A stretch of 10,452 nucleotides of DNA, taken from assembly GCA_003833135.1 (NCBI GenBank), contig QZLH01002728.1:1733-12184 (forward strand). Reading direction: 5' to 3'. Of the stretch, positions 1-7,389 are shown one piece after another; the first letter of the stretch is position 1; every line of letters begins with the position of its first letter. The DNA comes from Oehlia diaphana. Lineage: Eukaryota > Glomeromycota > Glomeromycetes > Glomerales > Glomeraceae. The notes under the pieces were generated by a model. It ran no database searches. It was given only the letters and a program-made list of their open reading frames with translations, and was not told where the DNA came from. The translations under genes were made by a program, and so were the position numbers.

Positions 1-379
1 ACTTAAAGTTTCTGTAAAGTTTTTCTATTAAATTTATATAAACAATATATAAAATTATATTATATATATAATTGTTTTATAAATTTCTTTAAAAAATATT
101 ATATTTTAATATAAATTCATATATAATAATTTTATAAGTATTATAATTATTATAATTAAAAATCTATGAAAATCCATAGAAAATCTATGGAAATACTATG
201 GAATATTGAATTTTGGCATTTTGTCTTTTAATTTTAAATGTGTAAATTATTTCGGTTTAGTCAAATGACTAAATATTTTGGTTTCGCCCAGTATTTCTAA
301 CTACTCTATTAGGAAGTTTGCCAGTTAGATAGTTTTCTGCTACCTAAACCCTAAAGCAACGTAAAGAACGTGAAAAATT
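1..379. other. AT-rich stretch without a recognisable gene
   Basis: No credible coding frame on either strand. Two small perfect inverted repeats are visible. CCATAGA-AAA-TCTATGG lies at 174-190, with further CTATGG copies just after it. TTTAGTCA-AA-TGACTAAA lies at 256-273. A doubled CCTAAA-like string near 345-357 is too short to be a telomeric tract. The rest is A/T-rich sequence without visible structure. Confidence 0.6.
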
Positions 380-523
380 TTAAGCAGTCATTATAAATAT
401 CTCTAATTCATTAATGACTTGATATTTATATCCAGCAAAAAACTTAGCCCAATCTTTGCTTTTTTTCACAAGATGTAAAGCATTCAAATTAATTCAAAAT
501 AAGAGTTGCAAAAAGTTAATCAT
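380..523 (-). pseudogene. Short coding relic, family not recognised
   Basis: The minus strand reads from an ATG at 523-521 for nine codons, meets a TGA (496-494), then continues in the same frame for 37 codons to a TAA at 382-380. The second part has a protein-like composition, including the string KKSKDWAKFFAGYKYQVINE, which is unusual for this AT-rich DNA. Another stop in frame directly upstream of the ATG limits the frame. I do not recognise the family. It may be the C-terminal end of an old transposon protein, or a chance frame. The weight rests only on composition and on survival of the frame across one stop. Confidence 0.3.
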
Positions 524-591
524 GTATTACAAAATTTGGGTCAATTTGGATAAAATCATTAATACACATTTCAACTTTGATGAATTTACTA

Positions 592-605
592 ATGTATAGA
601 TAAGA
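592..605 (+). repeat. Left copy of 14-bp direct repeat (possible target-site duplication)
   Basis: ATGTATAGATAAGA occurs here and again, identically, at 2357-2370. The bases just outside the match differ on both sides, so the repeat is exactly 14 bp. The two copies enclose the satellite-bearing block between them, as a target-site duplication would. If the inverted ends are taken to begin with AAG, the duplication shrinks to ten bases (592-601), which would suit a Mutator-like element. Confidence 0.55.
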
Positions 606-610
606 ATGGT

Positions 611-815
611 GCCGCAAATATGTAATTGCGGAATAATTGCGATTTACAGTATTGTGGAACATTACGGATTTTTAAATCTAAAATTTGCAGATCTACAAAT
701 TCGCAATTATCTGTAATCTCACAAATATTCTGCAAATCTGCAAATATCCAAAGTACCGCAATTCAATTGCAGAATATTTGCGGGATTGCAGAATATTTGC
801 GGATTTGAGGAATAT
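611..815. repeat. Left subterminal zone of GCAAAT/TTGCGG words with inverted and tandem copies
   Basis: A 19-bp unit ATTGCAGAATATTTGCGGR is tandemly repeated at 766-784 and 785-803. An inverted counterpart, ACAAATATTCTGCAAAT, lies at 721-737, so the zone can fold back on itself. Short CTGCAAAT and TTGCGG words recur throughout. The matching zone on the other side of the satellite is at about 2255-2356. Subterminal word repeats of this kind are typical transposase-binding regions of DNA transposons; that role is inferred here. An open frame at 626-808 is only a by-product of the repeats. Confidence 0.55.
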
Positions 816-1021
816 CTGCAAAAAAAACTAATTTTTTTTTTAATGAAATATAATTTTTTAATTTAACTAATAAAAAATATATTTCCTCTTATTATTAATC
901 ATAAAAAAAAATCATTTTTCATTAACAAAATTTAAAAAAAATGATTTTGTGTTTAGAAAAAGATGGATCGGTAATTGGAAAAAATGCCAAAAATGGCATT
1001 TTCTCTTATTATAACTGCAAA

Positions 1022-2232
1022 AAAAACGCTGAAACCCATAGTTCTGGTAATTTTAATAAAAAAATAAAAAAAATACCTGAAATAATAGTTCTGGTGTTTT
1101 TACATAAAAAAAATTTTAAAAAAATGCCAGAACCTATAGTTCTGGCATTTTTACATAAAAAATAAAAGAAAATGCCAGAACTCATAGTTTTGGCATTTTT
1201 ATGTAAAAAAAATCAAAAGAAAACGCATAGTTCTGATGTTTTTACATAAAAAAAATTTAAAAAAAAATGCCAGAACCCATAGTTTCAGCATTTTTACATA
1301 AAAAAATAAAAGAAAATGCCAGAACTTATAATTTTGGCATTTTTATGTAAAAAAAATCAAAAGAAAATGCATAGTTCCAGCATTTTTATATAAAAAAAAT
1401 CAAAAGAAAACGCATAGTTCTAGCATTTTTATGTAAAAAAATCAAATGAAAACACCAAAACTATAGTTTCAGTGTTTTTATGTAAAAAAATCAAAAGAAA
1501 ATGCCAGAATTATATATAGTTCTGGCATTTTTGTGTAAAAAAAATCAAAAGAAAACGTCAGAACTATAGTTCTGGCATTTTTATATAAAAAAATCAAAAG
1601 AAAACGCTTGAACTATAGTATTAGCATTTTTATGTAAAAAAAATTAAAAGAAAACACTGGAACTATAGTTCCAGCGTTTTTATGTAAAAAAAAATTAAAA
1701 GAAAACACCAGAACCATAGTGGCATTTTTATGCAAAAAAAAATAAAAAAAATGCTAGAACTCATAGTTCCAGTATTTTTATGTAAAAAAAAATAAAAGAA
1801 AATGCTGAAACTCATAGTTCTGGCATTTTTTAAGTAAAAAAAATCAAAAAAAAATGCTGGAACTATAGTTTTGGCATTTTTATGTAAAAAAATTCAAAAG
1901 AAAATGTCAGAACTATAGTACTGGCGTTTTATGTAAAAAAAATTAAAAGAAAATGCTAGGACCATAGTTCCGGTAAAAAAAAAATAAAAGAAAATGCTGG
2001 AACCTATAGTTCTGGCATTTTTATGTAAAAAAAAATTAAAAGAAAATGCTAGAATCATAGTTCCAGCATTTTTTATGTAAAAAAAAATCAAAAGAAAATG
2101 TCAGAACCCAAAGTTCTGGCATTTTTATGTACAAAAAAATCAAAAGAAAATGCCAGAACCCATAGTTCTGGCATTTTTGTATAAAAAAAAATTAAAAGAA
2201 AATGCTGGAACCTATAGTTCTGGCATTTTTAT
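1022..2232. repeat. Hairpin minisatellite, about 25 units of ~49 bp
   Basis: Each unit holds an inverted repeat of the form AATGCCAGAAC-(C)(C/T)ATA-GTTCTGGCATT, followed by a spacer TTTATGTAAAAAAAATCAAAAG. I count about 25 hairpin centres between roughly 1040 and 2217. Some are perfect (1122-1148 and 2148-2176), others are shortened or mismatched (1221-1236, 1953-1975). A second stem version, CTGGAAC paired with GTTCCAG, occurs at 1657-1674. Open frames across this block on either strand are low-complexity by-products and were left out. Confidence 0.92.
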
Positions 2233-2254
2233 AATTATACAAAATTGACAGTTA

Positions 2255-2356
2255 TGAGCAGCAATTAGAATTGCGGAATTGCGGGCTACTAACCGCAATT
2301 CAACTCCAAAATCTGCAATATTGCAGAATTTGAAAATCATTTGCAGACCCATCCTT
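2255..2356. repeat. Right subterminal zone of the satellite-bearing insertion
   Basis: It contains GAATTGCGG, CCGCAATTC and the palindrome CTGCAATATTGCAG, then ends GCAGACCCATCCTT. Word content mirrors the left subterminal zone at 611-815. The final 18 bases are the weak inverted partner of the sequence starting at 602. Confidence 0.5.
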
Positions 2357-2370
2357 ATGTATAGATAAGA
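2357..2370 (+). repeat. Right copy of 14-bp direct repeat
   Basis: Identical to 592-605 (ATGTATAGATAAGA). It marks the right edge of the satellite-bearing insertion. Confidence 0.55.
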
Positions 2371-2498
2371 TACTCTATTTTGCATCCAAATTGAATAGAT
2401 TTAGATGTAGGAATTGGAATCAATTAATTGAAAATCGACAAAATATAATAAAATCAATTCTTAAGAATCAATTCTCAGCAATTTTTTATATATAAGTT

Positions 2499-2579
2499 AA
2501 CCTGACTCCAAAGGAAGTTTTCATACCAGCCAAGTGCTGATTATTTTTGCTGAAATTAGCACTGATTTAAAGTCAGGTT
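2499..2579. repeat. Nested imperfect inverted repeats
   Basis: The outer arms are AACCTGACT (2499-2507) and AGTCAGGTT (2571-2579), perfectly complementary. The inner arms start AGTGCTGATT (2533-2542) and end AATTAGCACT (2554-2563), 9 of 10 matching. Together they could form a two-tier stem-loop in RNA or a small cruciform. Confidence 0.5.
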
Positions 2580-2767
2580 GGTCGTCTATAAGAAAAGTCT
2601 TGAAAAGATTTAATTTTCGATTCCAATCCCTATCTAAATGGTTACCAAAAAAGTATAAGAATCAGAAGCAGAACCAAGATCTTAATCCTGAAAAATTTGA
2701 AGGAATTGAAAATGAAGAGTCGATCTTTAGAAAAAAATCAGATACAAACCAAGAAGACTTAGAATAA
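2501..2767 (+). CDS. Short open frame without ATG, unrecognised, possibly a transposon-protein C-terminus
   Basis: An 88-codon frame runs from just after a TAA at 2498-2500 to a TAA at 2765-2767, with no ATG in frame near its beginning. The product would be basic in the middle (string SIRKVLKRFNFRFQSLSKWL) and acidic and glutamine-rich at the end (KFEGIENEESIFRKKSDTNQ). Composition looks protein-like and the local GC is above the surroundings. It probably represents the last exon or a truncated end of a repeat-encoded protein, but I do not recognise the family. Nested inverted repeats at 2499-2579 overlap its beginning. Confidence 0.35.
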   Translation, partial: PDSKGSFHTSQVLIIFAEISTDLKSGWSSIRKVLKRFNFRFQSLSKWLPKKYKNQKQNQDLNPEKFEGIENEESIFRKKSDTNQEDLE

Positions 2768-3065
2768 AGATCTGGATAGTACTTTCAAGCTAACTTTATT
2801 GGCCAAAATCAGAAACCTACTAAGTAGAATTACCAATTGAGAATGAACGGATGATCTGCATCATGCTAATGAGATGCAGTGGAATTACTTTTAATTTACA
2901 TTAATTAATCCCTTTTTATTTTATTATTTTTCTCTAGCTTTTATTTTGTTATTCCTCTTTTTTTTCATTTTATTCATCAGAAACTGTAAGTTCGTGTTGC
3001 AGTTTCAGCAAGTTCTTGAAGCACTTGAGTATAGATCTGGAAGAGAGGAACCTCTCTAAAAAAGA
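2768..3065. other. GC-richer island with hairpins and possible coding scraps
   Basis: No gene can be assigned. A stem-loop CTGCATC/GATGCAG with a ten-base loop lies at 2856-2879. A 7-bp palindromic stem AGAGAGG-AA-CCTCTCT lies at 3042-3057. Pyrimidine-rich acceptor-like ends occur at about 2936 (TTTTTCTCTAG) and 2979 (TTATTCATCAG). After the second, a frame reads about 30 codons with protein-like composition (string FLKHLSIDLEERNLSKKE) to a TAA at 3070-3072. This may be a terminal exon of a decayed gene, but no upstream exon was found to join it in phase. Confidence 0.3.
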
Positions 3066-3072
3066 ATAATTA

Positions 3073-3689
3073 CTAAACTGGACTTATTTTATCAGTTCAA
3101 AATTTTTCATATAGTTGTTCTGTCATGAATTAATAGGTGATTTGGATTTTAATTAATTAGTTTTATTTATTATAAATGTAGCTCACCTATATAATAATAT
3201 ATATTTCTAATAAAATCTAAATGTGTTGCAGCCAAAAAAAAAAATTACACAATTTTTAACAATTAATTAATGCTGATTTACTAATTCAATCATAAAAAAT
3301 TTTAGTTTTAAAAAATTCTCTAAGGAGATTTCAATAATTTTGTTAAAATTTTTTTTTTAAAAAATATTTTATAATATTGTTATTAGGATCATTTTAATGC
3401 TCATCAGAGGTGAAATTCACTGGAGGTGAATTTCATCATATCACGTGATATTTATTAATATATTAAAATTTGGTAAAATTCATCACATCAGATTGAATAA
3501 ACAAGTAAAAAAAAGTTTTTCTATTGACTATTTAAGCATAAATTTTTAAAATTTTATTGATAAAAAGGTTTCTTTTTAAATTACAAGATATTAACATAAC
3601 TTCAATTAAACTATACACCCATCTACTAACCATTTAATTCAGATTTTTTATTAATTTAAGACCTATAGTAATGCATAATAATATATATA
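3073..3689. other. AT-rich gene-free stretch with two strong palindromes
   Basis: No coding frame is credible. Inverted arms GGTGAAATTCAC (3409-3420) and GTGAATTTCATC (3426-3437) pair at 11 of 12 positions. They are followed at once by a perfect 14-bp palindrome ATATCACGTGATAT (3438-3451), which contains a CACGTG E-box. Arms ATAGGTGA (3133-3140) and TCACCTAT (3183-3190) form a looser pair. Confidence 0.55.
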
Positions 3690-4033
3690 ATTTTTTATAA
3701 TAATGAAAAATGAAATGAAAGTTAAATAGGTTAATAAAAATAGAAGTAGGATAATGTAAAACAAAATGAAACAATACAAAGAGAATTGAGATGATAAAAA
3801 ATAAAGTGGAATGTTACAAAATGAAATAGAATAATGAAAAATGATATAGAGCAATCTGAAGTGATGAAAACTGATATGAAGTGATATAAAGTGATAAAAT
3901 TAATATGAAGCGATATGAAGCGATATGGAGTGATAAAAACTAGTATGAAATAATTTAGAGTAATGAAAATGATATGAAATAATATGGAATGATGAAAAAT
4001 GATATAGAGCGATATGGAGTGATGAAAACTGCA
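3690..4033 (+). repeat. Degenerate short tandem repeat (GATATGAAGTGATGAAAA-like)
   Basis: Variants of TGATATGAAGTGATAT, GATATGGAGTGATGAAAA and AATGAAATAGAATAATG follow one another with no fixed period. The clearest copies are at 3860-4028. Only purine-rich strings occur on the plus strand. The minus-strand open frame through it (3663-3854) is an artefact of the repeat. Confidence 0.7.
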
Positions 4034-4059
4034 TCAGAAAATTTTATAGCGCAAAAAAT

Positions 4060-4470
4060 TGCATAAATTTACGATTTTGTAAGTTAACGAAAGTTTATGG
4101 CATAATATTTTAAATAATTTCAAAATATTATATAAGTTTACAATTTTGTAAGATTTATGTAATATTACAGTTAAAATATTACACAAATTTTTAATCTTGT
4201 AAGATTTACGCAATATTATAGTCAAAATATTCTGCAAATTTACGAAACTATAGACCTGCGTAATATTACAGTTAAAATATTTTAAAAATTTATGAGACTG
4301 TAACCCTGCGTAATATTACGGTTAAAATATTTCAAAAATTTATGAGACTGTAAACCTGCATAATATTATGGTTAAAATATTTTAAAAATTTACGAGACTA
4401 TAAACCTGCATAATATTACGGTTAAAATATTTTAAAAATTTACAAGATTGTAAACCTATGTAATATTACT
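4060..4470 (+). repeat. Tandem array with 50-bp period
   Basis: Unit starts lie at 4160, 4211, 4261, 4311, 4361, 4411 and 4461 (last partial), an exact 50-bp period over most of the array. The consensus begins TAATATTACGGTTAAAATAT and ends near AGACTGTAAACCTGC. Less regular units precede it from about 4060. Short arms TAACC (4301-4305) and GGTTA (4320-4324) bracket a loop ending in TAATATTAC; neighbouring units keep AACC/GGTT. The minus-strand frame at 4034-4237 is a by-product of the repeat. Confidence 0.85.
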
Positions 4471-4544
4471 ATTCAATCATTAAAGCTGTGTATGCAGTAG
4501 AATATATACAAGGGGCATGTGATACTATTGAATAATCAAAAATA

Positions 4545-4582
4545 ATATAAACACCTTTTTTTTATATAAACACCTTTTTTTT
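4545..4582 (+). repeat. Tandem duplication of a 19-bp unit
   Basis: ATATAAACACCTTTTTTTT is present twice without a gap, at 4545-4563 and 4564-4582. The copies are identical, so the duplication is recent or maintained by slippage. Confidence 0.85.
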
Positions 4583-4712
4583 AAGTTTGGGAAAGAAAAT
4601 TTATTTTTATTTACGAATTTTTTATTATTTACAATTTTTATGTTAAAAATTAAAGTAAATTCTAATTTTTATTATAACTTAATAAAAAAATACACATTTG
4701 ATACTTGTTCGC

Positions 4713-4732
4713 TACTATTTTATAAAATAGTA
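4713..4732. repeat. Perfect 20-bp palindrome
   Basis: TACTATTTTATAAAATAGTA equals its own reverse complement over all 20 bases. It sits at the edge of a GC-richer block (4733-4830) and downstream of the 3' end of the minus-strand Myb/SANT-like gene. Confidence 0.8.
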
Positions 4733-4779
4733 CCCAAGCTATACAGCGTGGATGTCAGTATCAGTCACAGCCCAAAAAA

Positions 4780-4830
4780 AAGTGAGTCTCCAGCCAATAT
4801 TTGGTACGGACTAGACCTAACTACTCACTT
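4780..4830. repeat. Stem-loop with arms AAGTGAGT/ACTCACTT
   Basis: Perfect 8-bp arms at 4780-4787 and 4823-4830 enclose 35 bases that hold an inner hairpin CCAA-TAT-TTGG. The block is notably richer in GC than its surroundings. It lies just beyond the stop codon of the minus-strand gene at 4857, so it would fall in that gene's 3' region. It could be a transcript 3'-end structure or part of a transposon end. The open frame on the plus strand here (4640-4876) has no recognisable content. Confidence 0.5.
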
Positions 4831-4912
4831 AATAAATAATAAAAAAATAAAAATAATTATCTTCTACAATATGTAGGTAAGTTTCTCCTTGCCCTACGAT
4901 CATCACGCGTGA

Positions 4913-4988
4913 CTAAAATTGATCAAATTTATCAAATTTAAAATATGAACGTAAATATTAATTATAAATTTTATTATAGTATAATTAC
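4913..4988 (-). other. Intron 3 of Myb/SANT-like gene (76 bp)
   Basis: Donor CCAG/GTAATT and acceptor CAATTTTAG/TC bound an intron of the same length as intron 2. It is phase 1 and joins FWERP to VTRDD. Reading through instead would add an unrelated A/T-rich peptide. Confidence 0.78.
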
Positions 4989-5094
4989 CTGGCCTCTCCC
5001 AAAATCTTGCTTTAAATTCGCAATAATATTTTTGACCAGTACGCGTCCACAGCCGCCACCCAGGGTTACCATTATTATGATAAAGGACATAGTT

Positions 5095-5170
5095 CTAAAT
5101 ATCAAAATCAGTTCGAATATTCAATAAATACATTTAATTTATATAAATGTAATTTTATTTATTTACTTAC
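5095..5170 (-). other. Intron 2 of Myb/SANT-like gene (76 bp)
   Basis: Donor CAT/GTAAGT is consensus. Acceptor GATATTTAG/AAC is preceded by an AACTGAT branch-like string. It is phase 0 and joins RDYH to NYVLYH. Confidence 0.8.
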
Positions 5171-5225
5171 ATGGTAATCCCTGACGAGGTTCCTCCACTT
5201 TTGGCTGCACTGTTGCCCAGAAACC

Positions 5226-5326
5226 CTCGTTTAAAATATTCTATTTATTCTGATTCAATTAAATGAATTGGTTAGTTTGAATTTAAATTCTTTCTTAAAG
5301 AAATTATAGATATTAGTCATATGAAC
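5226..5326 (-). other. Intron 1 of Myb/SANT-like gene (101 bp)
   Basis: The donor is AG/GTTCAT, which is weak. The acceptor is ACGAG/G, and an ACTAACC branch-site-like string lies upstream of it. Splicing joins AG to G in phase to give an Arg codon and removes several in-frame stops, including a TAA just before the acceptor. This is the least certain of the three introns. Confidence 0.55.
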
Positions 5327-5447
5327 CTATTGGTAACAGAGTCCCAAAAATCATGGCAGCTTCTATTATTAATATTGTGGTAGGTGCGGTTTCTGTCTCA
5401 GCGTATGTCAACAAGTTCGTCCATCATAGCCCAGTTTTAATGGACAT

Positions 5448-5942
5448 TATAGTGGAAATGACGTGAACGTGTGTGGTAAGGCATTATTAGATTAGATTTG
5501 ATTTTTATAATTTTGATTTTGGGATAAGTAAAAATTTGAAAAAAAGTCATAAAATGTCACTTTAAATAAAATTTGAACAATACCTCTTTGGTTTGATTTT
5601 ATTTCTCATTTCAATTAAAATTTAATTTATTAGACTTTTCATCATTAAACATATTAATTAAATCTCATGTGGATATGGATTATCTAAATATAAATATCAT
5701 GATTAAATCAAAAAATAAAAAAAATCTTAGTTTGATTCAGTTTCATTTCAATTAAAAATAATTGAAAATCATAAACATATTTAATTGTTTTAAATATAAA
5801 TATCAATATATCATATTTAAAAATAAAACAATTATATTCTGATTAAATATTTTGCGTACATTTCTTAAAAAAATCATAAAAAAATCTTGTACATCGTACA
5901 TGCAATTACTAAATATCATCTCCTTGTGATAAATAAAAAATT
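5448..5942. other. AT-rich gene-free stretch upstream of the Myb/SANT-like gene
   Basis: No coding frame is supported. Near the 5' side of the minus-strand gene, TGACGTGAACGTGTG at 5459-5473 contains a bZIP/CRE-like TGACGTGA. TAAATATAAATATCA occurs twice (about 5684 and 5790). Related strings TTTCATTTCAATTAAAA (about 5744) and TCTCATTTCAATTAAAA (about 5604) suggest a diverged direct duplication. Confidence 0.5.
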
Positions 5943-6066
5943 ATGCAACACAAATTCAAATACAAATTCAACACAAATTTAACAAATTTAACGAAATTTG
6001 GCCAAAATTAATGATTTTTTACCAGAATTATCAACACAAATTGAACACAAATTGAACACAAATTTC
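5943..6066 (+). repeat. Short tandem repeat ACACAAATTSAA
   Basis: CAACACAAATTCAA, ACAAATTCAACACAAATTT and three ACACAAATTGA-type units occur in two clusters (about 5946-5980 and 6032-6065). The interval between them contains AAATTTAACAAATTTAACGAAATTTGG. The period is about 11-13 bp. Confidence 0.7.
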
Positions 6067-6275
6067 AGTCACGATTTATTTATGTCACATCCATACAAAA
6101 ATGCATGTAATTTAATTATTTAATCATGCACGCGTTTTTTGTCTTATTTATTTTTGTCTCTTATTTCTTTATTCTTTTGTTCAATATTTTTAATTTTTTT
6201 GTCTCTTCTTTCTATTATTTCTTTAATTACATACAACATATTTAAATATATTTCATATTTATTGCTTTGCAGGTA

Positions 6276-6671
6276 GAGATGTGCCACTTAGTGTTATATA
6301 ACATATATAACATATATATATAACTAAAAAAAATACATATAATATGAATAAAAATTTTTTTGATCAATCAATTACCAGGCCGTATATTCTGAAGTCACAA
6401 AAATTTTCATCCCTTATCTGTCACTGGTCACGTGAAGTGAGATTAATGATATATATAACATAAATAACATAAATAACATATATAACATGTTATGTTTGTT
6501 ATATTTGTTGTTTTTAATATTATAAATATTATATAGCAAAAATGGTATATTTTTAATATAGAATAATAAAAGTATATATTGTATTTATAAAAATTTTTAT
6601 TCATATTGTATGTATTTTTTTAATTATATATATGTGTTATATATGTTATATAACACTAAGTGGCACATCTC
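6276..6671. mobile_element. MITE with ~84-bp terminal inverted repeats and TA flanks
   Basis: The left arm (6276-6359) and the complement of the right arm (6589-6671) begin GAGATGTGCCACTTAGTG and match for their first 37 bases. They differ by only three substitutions and one A-run length change over about 84 bases. TA is present on both edges (6274-6275 and 6672-6673), as expected for Tc1/mariner-type insertion. The 229-bp interior has no coding frame. It contains TAACATAAATAACATA repeats and a CACGTG flanked by TCACT/AGTGA arms. This is a deletion-derivative or snap-back element needing a transposase in trans. The high arm identity suggests a fairly recent insertion or arm correction. Confidence 0.9.
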
Positions 6672-6673
6672 TA

Positions 6674-7389
6674 CTGACTGCTAATTATAAATAAAAAATT
6701 CTATTTTTTTGTAAATTGGAATTTTTGCAGTAAAAAAAAATAAAACTACTAGAAAAAATAAAAAAAATAAATTAATGCCAAATTTGAACTTATTTAAGCT
6801 TAAAAATCATATTTAATATATAAATATAAATTTGATTTTTTCTAACAGTTTTATTACTTTTTATTGTAAAGATTCCAATTAGTAAAATTAAGTTGTTAAT
6901 TAAGTTATATAATTTAATAATTAACTTAAACTCTGATAAAAATCTAATCAATTAAAATTAAATATAAAAATTATTTAAATTTAAATACTTACTCATCAAT
7001 AAATTAAATATAATGTAAATCTTTAAAATTCTTTTATATCATAGATTTATATAAACTTATAAAATTCATGAAGATTTATATATTATAATATTTTTATAAT
7101 CTTATAAAATATAATTTTATATAAATTTACAAAATGTAACTTTTTTTTTAATTTCGCAAACTGTAATATTATCTTGCAAAATATAATATTTTGTAATCTT
7201 ATTAGATGTAATATTTTGAATATTTATATTTTTTAGTAGTTTTGTAAAATTATAAGAATGTAATTCTTTAAAAATTTTACATTTCATAACCTTATAATGC
7301 ATAATTTTTTTGTAATTTATTAGGTATAAATTCTTTACAAATTTTACATTTTAAGTAGTATGAAAATGCCAGTTCTGGCTCACCCCAAT
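6674..7389. other. AT-rich gene-free stretch with degenerate repeats
   Basis: No gene is supported. From about 7040 to 7350 there are loose repeats of TATAATCTTATAAAATATAA and ATTCTTTANAAATTTTACATTT (copies at about 7264 and 7330). A single isolated copy of the satellite core, AAAATGCCAGTTCTGGC, lies at 7363-7379. The minus-strand frame at 7117-7302 is a by-product of A/T-rich sequence. Confidence 0.55.

Larger units (their letters stand above)
602..2356. mobile_element. Candidate non-autonomous, satellite-bearing insertion (~1.75 kb)
   Basis: The block is enclosed by an exact 14-bp direct repeat. Its ends form weak inverted repeats: the left end reads AAGAATGGTGCCGCAAAT and the complement of the right end reads AAGGATGGGTCTGCAAAT, 14 of 18 matching. 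Both subterminal zones are rich in TTGCGG, CTGCAAAT and GCAATT words found little elsewhere in the window. The interior is almost entirely a hairpin minisatellite. There is no transposase, so any movement would have depended on proteins supplied elsewhere. A duplication of 9-11 bases would suit a MULE and 14 is long for most families, so the superfamily is left open. Confidence 0.5.
4857..5433 (-). pseudogene. Myb/SANT-like DNA-binding protein, four exons, one in-frame stop
   Basis: Spliced minus-strand gene with exons 5433-5327, 5225-5171, 5094-4989 and 4912-4857, ending in TAA. The joined frame has 107 codons before the stop. Tryptophans at codons 1, 30 and 46 and the strings HDFWDSVTNR and QQCSQKWRNLVRDYH match the helix pattern of Myb/SANT-like (Myb_DNA-bind_4/trihelix type) domains. 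A second conserved-looking block, YYCEFKARFWERP, follows and then a basic tail DDRRARRNLPTYCRR. The reading phase is conserved across all three splice sites, strong evidence for the model. Codon 12 is TGA (5400-5398). The true start is uncertain: ATGs lie at 5427 and 5424 in frame, and an out-of-frame ATG at 5447 would join only with a one-base change. Such proteins can be the accessory partner of PIF/Harbinger transposases, which is inference here. Confidence 0.75.

Noticed and set aside
345..357. CCTAAACCCTAAA as a telomere repeat
   Set aside because: Only two units; far too short and internal.
941..1165. 74-codon open frame on the plus strand at the start of the satellite
   Set aside because: Most of it lies in the hairpin repeat and translates to repeating low-complexity peptides (FLHKK, KKIPE). 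No start context or family signal.
1894..2091. 65-codon minus-strand frame in the satellite
   Set aside because: Repeat-derived Phe/Tyr-rich peptide caused by poly-A spacers.
4211..4370. CRISPR-like array in the 50-bp repeat
   Set aside because: The units are directly adjacent and similar over their whole length, with no unique spacers and no cas genes.
4640..5127. Two plus-strand frames of 78 and 60 codons
   Set aside because: They lie opposite, or next to, the minus-strand Myb/SANT-like exons and introns, and the second reads through both. No recognisable content.
5353..5466. Plus-strand frame beginning MAASIINIVV
   Set aside because: It is the complement of exon 1 of the minus-strand gene, which joins in phase to conserved exons. 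The plus frame has no partner.
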